Notes: generated by a model from the sequence alone, not told the origin. A DNA stretch of 44,035 bases from Natrialba aegyptia DSM 13077 (GCF_000337535.1 NZ_AOIP01000040.1:1-44035), one strand, 5' to 3'; numbered from the stretch's first letter, positions 16,297-25,321 are shown. Made by a program: numbers and translations.

Positions 16297-17388
16297 TCAG
16301 GTGGAAAACGTTTGCTCGGGAAGGGGTCCGTCGTACCCGTCCGGAACGTACGCACAGAGCGGGTCGCTGGCGAGTGCGTCGCCGGTGTACGCGAACGCCC
16401 GCGAGCGGCTGCCGCCACAAACGTGGCTGAACTCGCAGCTGCCGCACTTCCCGGTGAGCGCGTCCGGATCCCGGAGTCGTTGGAAGCGGTCTCCCCGCCT
16501 GTAGACGTCGACGAGAGACTCGTTTCTGACGTTTCCGGCGGCTGCCGGCAGGAACCCGGACGGATAGACTTCTCCCGTGTGGCTCACGAACGCGAATCCG
16601 TCACCGGCGGTAATGCCGGTCCGGCGACCGATGGAATCGGCCGACGATTCCGCCGTCGACAATCGGCGTCGTTGGAGCGCAACGCGCCGATAGTGCGGTG
16701 CCTCCGTCGTCTTGACGCCGAACGACGCCGCCGACGCAACATCGACGAGCCACTCCATCACGCGTTCCGCGCGCGCCGGCGAGAGCGGATCGAGAACTCG
16801 TCCGCGTCCGATCGGGACCAGGAAGAACACCGACCAGAGCACGGCATCGAGTTCGGATACGAGGTCGCGAACGGCCGGGAGCTGGTCGACGGTCTCGGCG
16901 CAGACGGTCGTGTTGATCTGGAGCGGGAGATCGGCCCGTCGGGCGGCCCGCGCGGCCGTGAGCGTCCGTTCGAAACTGCCCCGTTCGTTCCGAAATCCGT
17001 CGTGGGAGGCGGCGGAGCCGCCGTCGATGCTCAGCGCGATCCGGCGGAGCCCCGTTTCGGCGAGTGTTCGGATGTGCGCTTCCGTCAGGGAGGCGGTCCC
17101 GCTGGGCGTCATCGTCATCCTGAGCCCTTTCTCGATCCCGTATTCGACTAACTCGAGCGTATCCGTGCGATACAACGGATCGCCACCCGACAGGACGACG
17201 AGCTGTCCCGATCCGAAGCGACGAGCGTCGTCGAGGAGCCGTTTCCCTTCTTCGGTCGTGAGCTCGTCCGGATGGCGACACGGCGTCGCTTCCGCCCGGC
17301 AGTGCTTACAGGCCAGCTCGCACGCCTGGGTTACCTCCCAGATGAGAACGAACGGACGCCGGCTCGTGTCTACGTCCGCCGGTCGCAT
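16297..17388 (-). CDS. ahbD: AhbD-type radical SAM/SPASM protein (haem b synthase candidate)
   Basis: This 363-aa protein starts RRPFVLIWEVTQACELACKHCRAEA with the radical SAM ligands C23-x3-C27-x2-C30. GGDPLYRTD, IALSIDGGSAASHDGF, LQINTTV, WSVFFLVPIGRGR, KTTEAPHYRRVALQRR and FVSHTGEVYPSGFLP follow in family order. The end has GKCGSCEFSHVCGGSRSRAFAYTG and DPLCAY, ligands for an auxiliary cluster. This matches the TIGR04053/AhbD branch; AhbD oxidatively decarboxylates Fe-coproporphyrin III to haem b. The start at 17388 is supported by GGAGG at 17393-17397; an in-frame ATG at 17499 would add 37 atypical residues. The distinction between true AhbD and a TIGR04053 paralogue cannot be settled by eye. 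Confidence 0.82.
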   Translation of the reverse strand: MRPADVDTSRRPFVLIWEVTQACELACKHCRAEATPCRHPDELTTEEGKRLLDDARRFGSGQLVVLSGGDPLYRTDTLELVEYGIEKGLRMTMTPSGTASLTEAHIRTLAETGLRRIALSIDGGSAASHDGFRNERGSFERTLTAARAARRADLPLQINTTVCAETVDQLPAVRDLVSELDAVLWSVFFLVPIGRGRVLDPLSPARAERVMEWLVDVASAASFGVKTTEAPHYRRVALQRRRLSTAESSADSIGRRTGITAGDGFAFVSHTGEVYPSGFLPAAAGNVRNESLVDVYRRGDRFQRLRDPDALTGKCGSCEFSHVCGGSRSRAFAYTGDALASDPLCAYVPDGYDGPLPEQTFST

Positions 17389-17780
17389 CCGTCCTCCCTC
17401 GACGAGATGGAGCTCCGTCGGCGCGTTGCCGTCGCGTCCGGCGCTCGGACGCGAGATTCCGCTTGCGGCACACGCCGCGATTCCCGGTCGAGTGTGCATC
17501 GTCTCGGCGAGCGGCGATCGCCGCGACTGTCCGCGATACTCCGTCCGTAAACTGTGTCGCCGGCCACCTTACGGTCGCGATACCGGTCGGCCGGACCGCG
17601 ATGGGTCACGTCTCGGTCGTCCATCACGTACTATCCTGGAGAGGTACTCACAAAGACGTATTCGCGAACGTATTCGGAGCGTGCACTGGCATCCGTCGGT
17701 CGATTCGACAACCGACCGTCCTCACCGTCGCTCATTTTGCGACTCTCGGACGGCCCGGATCGAGAAATCGGCCGAACGGA
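17389..17780. other. Upstream region of ahbD
   Basis: This 392-base stretch separates the MOSC gene stop from the chosen ahbD start. It holds the GGAGG at 17393-17397, an alternative in-frame ATG at 17499 and a weak minus-strand TATA-like CAGTTTACGG at 17544-17553. Nothing else is recognisable. Confidence 0.4.
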
Positions 17781-18551
17781 TCACTCGATCGTTTCGACCG
17801 GATCGCCGACACGAAGCGTCTTCCCTCGATCGACCTCGGGTACCCGAGTGATGATCATCAGCGCGTAGTAGTGATCGAAGGCGTCCTCGTCGACCCATTC
17901 CGGAAACTGTTCTCGGCGGTTTCGGACGAATCGCGTCCGAAATTCCTGGATCGATTCACCGGTGTCGGGATCGCGCCGGGGTACGATGCACCGACCACAC
18001 GGCTTGACGCCCTCGAAGCGGCTGTCGCCGACCTCGAGCGCCGGAGCGCCGTCGCCGACGAACCGGTCCTCCCAGAACGGCGGAACGCCCGAAACCTCCA
18101 CGTTCGCCCGCATACGGCGTCGCGCTCCCTCGACCGTCATCTCGTCGAACCACGAGGAGACCGTCCGAAGCGTGGCCGTGCTGATAAGCGACGGCCCCAT
18201 CTCGCGGCGGTCGACGAACCCCAGTGACTCGTCCCGTTCCAGAACGAGTTCCGTCCCGAAATAGTCGCTGAACCATTCCTCAACCCGTTCGCGCTCGCTC
18301 TCGAGATCGAACCGTCGTTCGTCGCCGTCGGCCGTTTCGACCGTCATCTTCCTCGCCGCCGGATCGAAATCGGTCTCGAGTTCGTGGACGCGATCGGTCC
18401 GTTTGCCGTTGATCACGTCCCCATCGGTGTCGACCAAGGCGAACTCGCGGTCGTACTGTAGCGTTCCGCCGTCGAGAACGGATGCCGAGTCGAGATCGAT
18501 CCCATCGAGTCCTTTCACCGGAAACACGGTGAGTCGCTCGAGCGTTGCCAT
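17781..18551 (-). CDS. MOSC domain protein (molybdenum cofactor sulfurase C-terminal-like)
   Basis: This 256-aa protein begins MATLERLTVFPVKGLDGIDLDSA, the MOSC_N beta-barrel start, and has the MOSC core with RMRANVEVSGVPPFWEDRFVG and FEGVKPCGRCIVPRRDPDTGE, whose Cys is the conserved sulfur or molybdenum-binding residue. Such proteins (MOSC/mARC/YcbX type) handle molybdenum cofactor sulfur or reduce N-hydroxylated compounds. The molybdenum enzyme operon in the same window gives a possible partner. The start at 18551 is fixed by a TATA box 28 bases upstream. It is divergent from norB with a 246-base shared control region. Confidence 0.87.
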   Translation of the reverse strand: MATLERLTVFPVKGLDGIDLDSASVLDGGTLQYDREFALVDTDGDVINGKRTDRVHELETDFDPAARKMTVETADGDERRFDLESERERVEEWFSDYFGTELVLERDESLGFVDRREMGPSLISTATLRTVSSWFDEMTVEGARRRMRANVEVSGVPPFWEDRFVGDGAPALEVGDSRFEGVKPCGRCIVPRRDPDTGESIQEFRTRFVRNRREQFPEWVDEDAFDHYYALMIITRVPEVDRGKTLRVGDPVETIE

Positions 18552-18574
18552 TAATTGGTATCTCCCGCCGAACC

Positions 18575-18583
18575 CAATATTCG
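18575..18583 (-). promoter_or_regulatory. TATA box of the MOSC gene
   Basis: CGAATATTG on the minus strand is centred 28 bases before the ATG at 18551, which indicates a leaderless transcript. Confidence 0.6.
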
Positions 18584-18630
18584 TTTCTGTGACGTGCGTG
18601 TAGCGGCGACCGACGATGAAAGAGCACGTC

Positions 18631-18644
18631 GTTTCCGTTGAAAC
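18631..18644. promoter_or_regulatory. Perfect inverted repeat in the MOSC/norB divergent region
   Basis: GTTTC-N4-GAAAC forms a perfect 5-bp dyad with a four-base spacer, about 48 bases before the MOSC TATA box and about 150 before norB. The half-site length and spacer recall the CGAAC-N4-GTTCG motif reported for haloarchaeal denitrification regulation, but the bases differ. An operator role is inference. Confidence 0.35.
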
Positions 18645-18797
18645 TAAAACGATGTGTTGGTCGGCAAGCGGCTGCAAGACGGTGTGAATACGAGTGCCGT
18701 CTCCCTCACGATTTACGCGAACATATTTGGGTACTTTTCCAACCTACAGGAATCCGCGGTCCGTTTGACGGCGCGATAGATTCGAGTTCCGGTTGTC

Positions 18798-21113
18798 ATG
18801 CAGCTATCGAGACGACAACTCGCTACGTTCCTCGCGGCGATCTTCGTCGTGAATCTCGTCGTTATGGGCGGCGGGGCGTGGCTTTCGTACGCGAACGAAC
18901 CGGCAATTCCCGATACGATTGTCGGTCCCGACGGCGACCCGGTTGCGACGAGCGACGACGTGCAGTCCGGGAAGCTGGTTTTCCAAGAGAACGGTCTGAT
19001 GAACCAGGGCTCGATCCTGGGTCGCGGCAGTTACTACGACACCGACTACACCGCCGAGACGCTCGAGTTGAAGACCGAGCACATGCGCGAGTACTACGCG
19101 CAGGATCGCCACAACGAAACCTACGCGGCGCTTTCCGCGTCGGTGCAGGCCGGGATCGATCGGGACGTCCGCGATGAACTCCAGTCGAGCCGCTACGACG
19201 CGGAGACCGTCGAATACTCCGCGGCGGAGGCCTACGCCCACCGGCAAGTTCGTCAGGAGTACGTCGAACGCTACTACGAGGGCGACCGCCAGCGCGGCGT
19301 TCCGGCGGGGCAGATACAGAGTGTGGCGGCGGCGGAACGGTTCGCCGACTTCGCGCTGTGGACTGCCTGGATTTCACACACCGATCGTCCCGATTCGACG
19401 GTGTCGTTCACCAACGATTGGCCGTACTCCCCCGCGGCGGGTAACGACGCCGGCGGTCCGGTGATGACGTGGAGCGTCATCGCGATGGTGATACTCGTCG
19501 GTGGTGCGGGTGCGGCGATCTGGCTCTACCGGGCCGTCGAAATCCCCGAACCCGATACCGCGGGCGTTTCGATTCCCCAGCCGGCGGATATCGAGTTGAC
19601 GCCGAGTCAACTGGTGAGCACTGGGTTCATTCTTTTCGGCGCATTCCTGTTTGCCGTCCAGACGTTCCTCGGCGGCTTGCTCGCGCACTACTACGTCGAA
19701 CGAGACGGGTTCTTCGGCCTTCAGGAAGTGACCGGATTCGACATCCTTCAGTGGCTCCCCTGGTCGATCGTCCGAACTTGGCACGTCGATCTCGGCATCC
19801 TCTGGATCACCACGATATGGCTCGGTGCGGGGCTCTTCCTCGCGCCGTTGCTGACCGGCCGTGAACCACCCAAACAGGCACTGTACGTCAAGGGGCTGAT
19901 CGGTGCGTTACTCGTCGTCGCCATCGGTGGCGTGGCCGGTATCTGGTTCGGCATTCACAATTTCTTCGGCGGTCGACTCTGGTGGCTGCTCGGCAACGAG
20001 GGTCTCGAGTACCTCGAGATCGGACGGGTGTGGCAGTTCGGTCTTTTGGTCGGCTTCCTCGGTTGGACCGCTCTCGTCGCCCGCGGGTTCAAGCCGCTCC
20101 TCGACCGGGAGCCCCGCTATGGGCTGGCCCACATGATCGTCTACGCCGGCGGCTCGATCGGCGCGTTGTTCATCGCGGGGTTCCTCTACACGCCGACGAC
20201 GAACATCGTTACGACGGAATTCTGGCGCTGGTGGGTCGTTCACATGTGGGTCGAGGGCGTGTTCGAGTTCTTCATCGTCGTCGTCATCGCCCTGACGCTG
20301 GTCTCGATGAATCTGCTCTCGAAGGCGGCCGCCGAGAAGGCCGTCGTCTTCCAGGCCGCACTGGTGATGGGAAGCGGCATCATCGGCGTCTCGCACCACT
20401 ACTGGTGGGCCGGGCTTCCCGAGGTGTGGCTTCCCATCGGGAGCGTCTTTTCCACGCTCGAGTTCGTGCCGCTGCTTTTCATCCTGTACGAGGCGCTCGG
20501 ACAATATCGTGCGATGGACACCGCCGGGCCGGATTTTCCCTATCGAACGGCGTTTTACTTCATCGTGGCCTCGTCCGTCTGGAACTTCCTCGGAGCCGGC
20601 GTGATCGGCTTCTTCATCAATCTCCCGCTGATCAGCTACTACCAGACCGGCACGTACCTCACCGTCGCACACGCACACGGAGCGATGTTCGGTGCCTTCG
20701 GCCTGCTCGCGATGGGAATGGCCGTCTACATCCTCCGGCTGACGACTCGAGACGCCGGGTGGACCAGCCGCCGCTTGCGGTGGTCGTTCTGGCTCTGCAA
20801 CGTCGGATTGGCGCTGATGATCGTGCTGTCCTTGCTCCCCATTGGCTTCCTCCAACTCGAGACCTCGTTCACCCACGGGTACGCTGCTGGACGTAGCCTC
20901 GAGTTCTACAACGACGGGCTGATTCAGACGCTGTTTTGGCTTCGTTTCCCGGGTGATACGCTGTTGATCTTCGGTGCGGCGCTTTTCGCCTGGGAGGTAG
21001 CTGCAAAATTACTCTTCCGGCGGAAGAAAGCTACCGAGGGGACGACCGATCACGGTATCGCCGATCGAATCGTCGGCGGCCACGAGTCCGCTGATCGGGC
21101 CAGTGACGATTAG
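18798..21113 (+). CDS. norB: Quinol-dependent nitric oxide reductase (qNor, NorB/NorZ)
   Basis: This 771-aa membrane enzyme reduces two NO to N2O with electrons from quinol. The N-terminal helix (about 8-30) anchors a long outside domain (about 30-215) containing the qNor pattern YxDTDYTAETLE-like segment and SFTNDWPY. Then about 13 membrane helices follow with the haem-copper oxidase core: WHVDLGILWITTIWLGAG, HMWVEGVFEFF, GVSHHYWWAG and YLTVAHAHGAMFGAFG. These carry the His ligands of the two haems and the non-haem iron FeB. The Glu in EGVFEF is typical of NO reductases. It is a single gene without NorC, as expected for the quinol type. Haem genes and MOSC flank it. The ATG at 18798 starts just before the first helix. 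Confidence 0.95.
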   Translation: MQLSRRQLATFLAAIFVVNLVVMGGGAWLSYANEPAIPDTIVGPDGDPVATSDDVQSGKLVFQENGLMNQGSILGRGSYYDTDYTAETLELKTEHMREYYAQDRHNETYAALSASVQAGIDRDVRDELQSSRYDAETVEYSAAEAYAHRQVRQEYVERYYEGDRQRGVPAGQIQSVAAAERFADFALWTAWISHTDRPDSTVSFTNDWPYSPAAGNDAGGPVMTWSVIAMVILVGGAGAAIWLYRAVEIPEPDTAGVSIPQPADIELTPSQLVSTGFILFGAFLFAVQTFLGGLLAHYYVERDGFFGLQEVTGFDILQWLPWSIVRTWHVDLGILWITTIWLGAGLFLAPLLTGREPPKQALYVKGLIGALLVVAIGGVAGIWFGIHNFFGGRLWWLLGNEGLEYLEIGRVWQFGLLVGFLGWTALVARGFKPLLDREPRYGLAHMIVYAGGSIGALFIAGFLYTPTTNIVTTEFWRWWVVHMWVEGVFEFFIVVVIALTLVSMNLLSKAAAEKAVVFQAALVMGSGIIGVSHHYWWAGLPEVWLPIGSVFSTLEFVPLLFILYEALGQYRAMDTAGPDFPYRTAFYFIVASSVWNFLGAGVIGFFINLPLISYYQTGTYLTVAHAHGAMFGAFGLLAMGMAVYILRLTTRDAGWTSRRLRWSFWLCNVGLALMIVLSLLPIGFLQLETSFTHGYAAGRSLEFYNDGLIQTLFWLRFPGDTLLIFGAALFAWEVAAKLLFRRKKATEGTTDHGIADRIVGGHESADRASDD

Positions 21114-21208
21114 CTGATCACTCACGCGTGGGAGATCCACCGTTTCTGCCGGCGGCGTTTTCTGCTACCCTCACTTGATACTTGAACGGCGGCGATCAAC
21201 GTTGAACG

Positions 21209-22180
21209 TTAGTTCGGAAGTCCCATCGCGCTGATCTGTTCCTGGTATCGGTTCCGAATGGTGACCTCAGTCACTTGGGCAACGTCGGCGACCTCTTTCT
21301 GCGTCTTTTTCTCGTTACAAAGCAGCGCGCTCGCATAGATTGCAGCCGCGGCGTATCCAGTCGGGGATTTTCCGGACAACATCCCCTGTTCGGCCGTCGT
21401 ATCGATGATTTCGTTGGCTTTCGCCTGTACCTCTTCTGGGAGGTCGAGTTCGGAACAGAACCGCGGCACGTATTTTTTCGGGTTTACGGGTTCCATCTCG
21501 AGACCGAGTTCTTGTGAGATGTACCGATACGTGCGGCCGATTTCCATGCGATTAACGCGCGACACTGCAGCGACTTCGTCCAGCGATCGCGGTATCCCTT
21601 CCATTCGGCAGGCTGCGTACAACGTGCTCGTGGCAACGCCCTCGATCGACCGGCCGCGGATGAGATCCTCGTCGAGCGCGCGTCGGTAAAGAACGCTCGC
21701 GACCTCTCGAACGGAGCGCGGGACGCCCAGTGCGGAGGCCATCCGGTCGGTTTCGGAAAGGGCGAACTGCAGGTTTCGTTCGCCGGCGTCTTTCGTCCGG
21801 ATCCGCTCTTGCCATTTTCGCAGCCGGTTCATCTGCGAGCGCTTGTCCGAGGACAGCGAGCGGCCGTAGGCGTCCTTGTTTTTCCAGTCGATCGTGGTCG
21901 TCAACCCCTTATCGTGCATCGTCTGGGTCGTCGGGGCACCGACGCGGGATTTACTGTCTCGTTCCGCCGCGTTGAACGCTCGCCATTCCGGCCCGCGGTC
22001 GATCACCTCTTCCTCGATAATCAATCCGCAGGCCTCGCAACTGATTTCGCTCTCGTCCGGACTCCGCGTGAGTGAACTCGACTCGCATTCGGGACAGGTC
22101 CGAGTTCCCTCTTGCCCGGTCGTCTCGCGTTCCGGTTCCGGTTCCGTTTCCTGTTCTTTCTGACGGGCTAAGCGTTTCAC
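21209..22180 (-). CDS. tfb: Transcription initiation factor TFB
   Basis: This 323-aa archaeal TFB bridges TBP on the TATA box and RNA polymerase. An N-terminal acidic tail precedes a zinc ribbon (C29-x2-C32, C48-x2-C51), the B-reader region EWRAFNAAERDSKSRVGAP with TTIDWKNKDAYG, and two cyclin-fold repeats (about 120-215 and 220-320). The GTG at 22180 is chosen because a TATA box at 22206-22212 is about 29 bases upstream; a GTG at 22201 is in frame but would fall before the expected transcript start. Haloarchaea keep several TFBs with different promoter preferences. Its place between norB and the molybdenum operon suggests, but does not show, a dedicated role. Confidence 0.93.
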   Translation of the reverse strand: MKRLARQKEQETEPEPERETTGQEGTRTCPECESSSLTRSPDESEISCEACGLIIEEEVIDRGPEWRAFNAAERDSKSRVGAPTTQTMHDKGLTTTIDWKNKDAYGRSLSSDKRSQMNRLRKWQERIRTKDAGERNLQFALSETDRMASALGVPRSVREVASVLYRRALDEDLIRGRSIEGVATSTLYAACRMEGIPRSLDEVAAVSRVNRMEIGRTYRYISQELGLEMEPVNPKKYVPRFCSELDLPEEVQAKANEIIDTTAEQGMLSGKSPTGYAAAAIYASALLCNEKKTQKEVADVAQVTEVTIRNRYQEQISAMGLPN

Positions 22181-22205
22181 TACGCGTACAAAAGCCCTCA
22201 CGAGG

Positions 22206-22212
22206 GTTAAAC
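22206..22212 (-). promoter_or_regulatory. TATA box of the tfb gene
   Basis: GTTTAAC on the minus strand lies about 29 bases before the GTG at 22180 and decides that start over the upstream GTG at 22201. The remaining upstream bases to 22471 hold nothing I can name. Confidence 0.55.
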
Positions 22213-22471
22213 ACTGGGGGTACTCTCCGGACGGAGAATGTCACGGCTGAACGTCCGCGTTGAAATCAGCGTGCAAGCGGAGCCCCGAGACGGTAGCGCG
22301 GGCTGAATCCGAACGCGATGTGGCGATTCGGTTGTCACCCGGATCGGAACTGATCGGGCGTCTCGGACTGCGATGTAAGGAGCTCTTCTGCGACGATTGC
22401 CACGAGAAAGAGTCGGACGAGATACGGACGGTCAGCCGACTGCTGCTCGAGAAAACTCTCACCGCTTCACG

Positions 22472-23755
22472 TTACCGAACGACGGCCATCACCCACTCGT
22501 TCGGCGCCCGTCTGCGCACGACGGACCGCTCGAACGCATCGCCCGATGCGTCATCGGCACCGACCGCCGTCGCGAGTTCAGTCTCGAGCGACGACGGGTC
22601 GGCGTCGGTGAGCAGATACGTGGTCTCTCCGGGTTCGGTCGCGCGGAACTCTTCGATCACCTGCTCGCGGCGGATCGGTCGGGGGAGGCCGCGGAGATCG
22701 AGGGCGTGAGCGGGCACAGAGAGATCCACAATTTCGTCCAACCGGTCGCGGACGGCGTCGGCCAGGGTAACGATCTCGGCCGGAACGTCGCCGCCGAAGT
22801 CCCGAATCCGCTCCTCGAAAGGCAGTTCACACAGCACCGGCTGCTCGAGTGCTTGCTCGATGTTCGCGTCGGGAAAGAGGTCGTGGTCGCGGCCGCACTC
22901 GCACGCGAACTCGCGCATGTTGACCACCGTTCCCAGGAGGGGGATTCCGTTTTCTTCGAACAGCGTCGCGCTCCGTGACGTATCGTCCACGCTTGTCGGG
23001 TGCGGAGTAGTGACCAGCACCGCGCCGTCGATCGGCAGTGATTGTAGCGCCGTCAGCACGATGTCGCCGGTCCCCGGCGGGAGGTCGACGACCAGCGTCT
23101 CGAGTTCACCCCACGCGGTGTCCTCGAAGAGTTCGCTGACGGCTTCGTGGGCCATTGCCCCGCGCCAGGCCAGGGGCTCGTCGTTCGCGATGAGGCCGAC
23201 GCTCATCGTGACGAGCTCGCCGGCGGTGATCGGTTCGGCGCGCCCCTCGGCGGTGGCAGATACGGGGCCGTCGAGATCCAGCAGATCGGGGACGTTCGGC
23301 CCGTACAGATCGGCGTCGAAGAGACCGACATCGCGATCGGTTCCGGTCGCCAGCGCCCGAGCGAGTTGCGTCGCAACCGTCGTCTTTCCGACACCACCTT
23401 TGGCGCTCGCGACGGCGATTACGGTGTCAACGTTCGCCGGTCCGTCGACGCGCTCAGCCGCAGTCTCGTCGGGGCTCTGGACCTCTCCCTCGATCGTCGC
23501 CTGTTCGACTCCGGGGGTCGAAAGCGCCGTTCTACGGAGCGCCTCTGCGATGTCATCCGCAATCGGTTCCTCGAGTTCGGCAAGGGAAGCGGATACGTGC
23601 ACCGTTCGCTCGTCGACCGAAACCTGGGTAACCAGTCCGGATTCGAGCACGTTACCACCCGAAACCGGGTCCTCGATGGCGCACAGTCCGTCCTGGACGC
23701 GATCTGCGAGCCCGTCGATCGATACCTCGTCGGGGACCAGGCTATCCTTCGCCAT
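22472..23755 (-). CDS. Mrp/NBP35-type P-loop ATPase fused to a C-terminal DUF2249 domain
   Basis: This 427-aa protein has an N-terminal MIP18/DUF59-like domain (about 10-90), a P-loop ATPase domain with AKGGVGKT at 118-125 and LVVDLPPGTGD, and a final domain from about 345 with ALDLRGLPRPIRREQVIEEF and GETTYLLTD that resembles DUF2249. Mrp proteins carry and deliver iron-sulfur clusters. The usual C-x2-C cluster site is here C-x-C in FACECGRDHD. It is the last gene of the molybdenum enzyme operon, two bases after the gene before it, so it may load Fe-S clusters into the alpha and beta subunits. The fusion with DUF2249 is unusual. Confidence 0.85.
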   Translation of the reverse strand: MAKDSLVPDEVSIDGLADRVQDGLCAIEDPVSGGNVLESGLVTQVSVDERTVHVSASLAELEEPIADDIAEALRRTALSTPGVEQATIEGEVQSPDETAAERVDGPANVDTVIAVASAKGGVGKTTVATQLARALATGTDRDVGLFDADLYGPNVPDLLDLDGPVSATAEGRAEPITAGELVTMSVGLIANDEPLAWRGAMAHEAVSELFEDTAWGELETLVVDLPPGTGDIVLTALQSLPIDGAVLVTTPHPTSVDDTSRSATLFEENGIPLLGTVVNMREFACECGRDHDLFPDANIEQALEQPVLCELPFEERIRDFGGDVPAEIVTLADAVRDRLDEIVDLSVPAHALDLRGLPRPIRREQVIEEFRATEPGETTYLLTDADPSSLETELATAVGADDASGDAFERSVVRRRAPNEWVMAVVR

Positions 23756-23756
23756 C

Positions 23757-24422
23757 TCACATGACCTCGAATTCGTCGGGCGCCCCGGACTCGGTTTCTA
23801 TCTCGGTCTCGGTCATCAGCGTCCCACCGTAGGGGCGGAATTCGACGTTGTACGCGCTGGAAACGGCGTCCAGCGCGTCCTCGCGCTCGGCGATCGTGGC
23901 GGTATCGAATCCGAACGCCTCGACCGCTGCGACCAGTTCGTCGTCGCTCACCCGACCCTCGGCGTAACCGGCTGCGATCCCGTCCCGGAGGATATCCGCA
24001 TTCCGCCGCAACCGTTTCGCATCCGAAACCCGCTCGTAGCGGTCATCGTCTAGCCCGTCTCGATCCAGCGGAATCTCCTCGAGTAACGCGGTCGCCTTGG
24101 CGTCGAACTCGTCGGCTAGTGTCAACAGTTCGACGACCTGATCCCGCGTAGAGAGCGACTGCCAGGCGCCGCGAGCGTCGGCAGGGATGGCGGCGTCGAC
24201 GGCCTCCGTCCACTCGGTCGATCGCTCGACATCCTCGAACGCCTGCGCGACGAACGCGCCGACGTGAGCCTCAGGAATCGCAATCCCGAGTGACTCCTCG
24301 GGCGGCGATCCGTCACCCGCGACGCCAGCGCGGCTTTCGGCGGTACGGGCACCGTCCGGGTCGTCTTCGTGTTTCGCGTGCGATCCGTCCGTGTCGGCCG
24401 TGGTGTCGCGTTCATCGGTCAT
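23757..24422 (-). CDS. Uncharacterised protein of the molybdenum enzyme operon
   Basis: This 221-aa acidic protein is not recognised. Residues 1-45 are disordered and rich in Asp, Glu and Thr; residues 50-190 are mainly helical (VGAFVAQAFEDVERSTEWTE, LSTRDQVVELLTLADEFD, DAKRLRRNADILRDGIAAG, LVAAVEAFGFD). The end is again acidic. It has no Cys, signal peptide or membrane helix. It overlaps the HEAT gene by four bases and is two bases from the Mrp gene, so it is made with them. Helical content and context suggest an assembly factor for the Mo/Fe-S enzyme, which is inference only. Confidence 0.75.
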   Translation of the reverse strand: MTDERDTTADTDGSHAKHEDDPDGARTAESRAGVAGDGSPPEESLGIAIPEAHVGAFVAQAFEDVERSTEWTEAVDAAIPADARGAWQSLSTRDQVVELLTLADEFDAKATALLEEIPLDRDGLDDDRYERVSDAKRLRRNADILRDGIAAGYAEGRVSDDELVAAVEAFGFDTATIAEREDALDAVSSAYNVEFRPYGGTLMTETEIETESGAPDEFEVM

Positions 24423-25321
24423 CGTCGATCACGTTGTCCCTGTGTCAGTCCGTCGATCGAGCCGGCTGGTCCCCGTCTCGTCTCCCGGTGGTTCCGTTCT
24501 CGCTCTCGCCGGGATCCCGGTCCGCCGCCGGGTGCAGCATCGTCGTTCAGTTCGACGTCGAGCCGTTCCGGGTCGACGCCGCGGGCCGACGCAAGCGCTC
24601 GCTTGGCAGATCGGCGGACGTCGTCGCTCCGATCGGTCAGTCCGTGCTGTTCGAGGGCCTCCTCGGCCCGGTCGGTGCCGAGAGTTCCGAGGCTGGTCGC
24701 GGCCTTCGCTCGGACGAACGCCTCCGGATCGCGGACCATGACTGCCGCGAGGATTCGGACAGTCTCGTCGACGTCCTCGGAGAACTCGCAAAGATAGGTC
24801 GCCGCGTACTCTCGAACGCCGGAGTGCGGATCGTTCGTGAGTCGTTCGACGAGCAACTCCTGAGACGCCGCCCCCGTCTTTGAGAGGGCGATAACGGCGT
24901 TGCGACGCACCCAGCCGCTGTCGTCCGTGAGGGCCGCCCGAATCGGCTCCTCGGCTTCCGGTGCGATCCGAGACTGCGCGACGACGGCCTCTGCGCGGAC
25001 CCACTCGTGATCGTCGGTCAGTGCCGTTCGAATCGCCGCGGCAGCCACCGCTTCGCCGTCAGATTCGGGAGCAGTGTCCGTAGCGAGGCCGGACGCTTCG
25101 ACAGCGAACTGTCGTACGTCCGCGGAGTCGTCGTCGGACACCAACTCGGCGAGCTGTACGATCGTTTCCGATGTTAGCCCGCCGTTGGCGGCTATCTCAA
25201 CCAGTCCGAGCGCGGCGCGTCGGCGATCGCGTTCGCGAGCGGATCCGAGTCGGGATCGAAGCGTTGCTTCGTCGCCGGTGGGTGCCCGTCCCCGGGCACT
25301 TCGATTCGCGTAATCGGTCAT
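24419..25321 (-). CDS. HEAT-repeat protein (PBS-lyase HEAT-like)
   Basis: This 300-aa protein is built of about six HEAT-like repeats (roughly residues 20-240): IRTALTDDHEWVRAEAVVAQ, IRAALTDDSGWVRRNAVIAL, LTNDPHSGVREYAATYL, DPEAFVRAKAATSLGTLG and LTDRSDDVRRSAKRALA are clear units. The last 60 residues are charged and probably unfolded. HEAT proteins serve as scaffolds. Its start ATG overlaps the gamma-subunit stop as ATGA, so 25321 is chosen over an upstream in-frame ATG at 25351, and it overlaps the next gene by four bases too. It is likely a maturation scaffold for the molybdenum enzyme; I have no direct evidence. Confidence 0.82.
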   Translation of the reverse strand: MTDYANRSARGRAPTGDEATLRSRLGSARERDRRRAALGLVEIAANGGLTSETIVQLAELVSDDDSADVRQFAVEASGLATDTAPESDGEAVAAAAIRTALTDDHEWVRAEAVVAQSRIAPEAEEPIRAALTDDSGWVRRNAVIALSKTGAASQELLVERLTNDPHSGVREYAATYLCEFSEDVDETVRILAAVMVRDPEAFVRAKAATSLGTLGTDRAEEALEQHGLTDRSDDVRRSAKRALASARGVDPERLDVELNDDAAPGGGPGSRRERERNHRETRRGPAGSIDGLTQGQRDRR

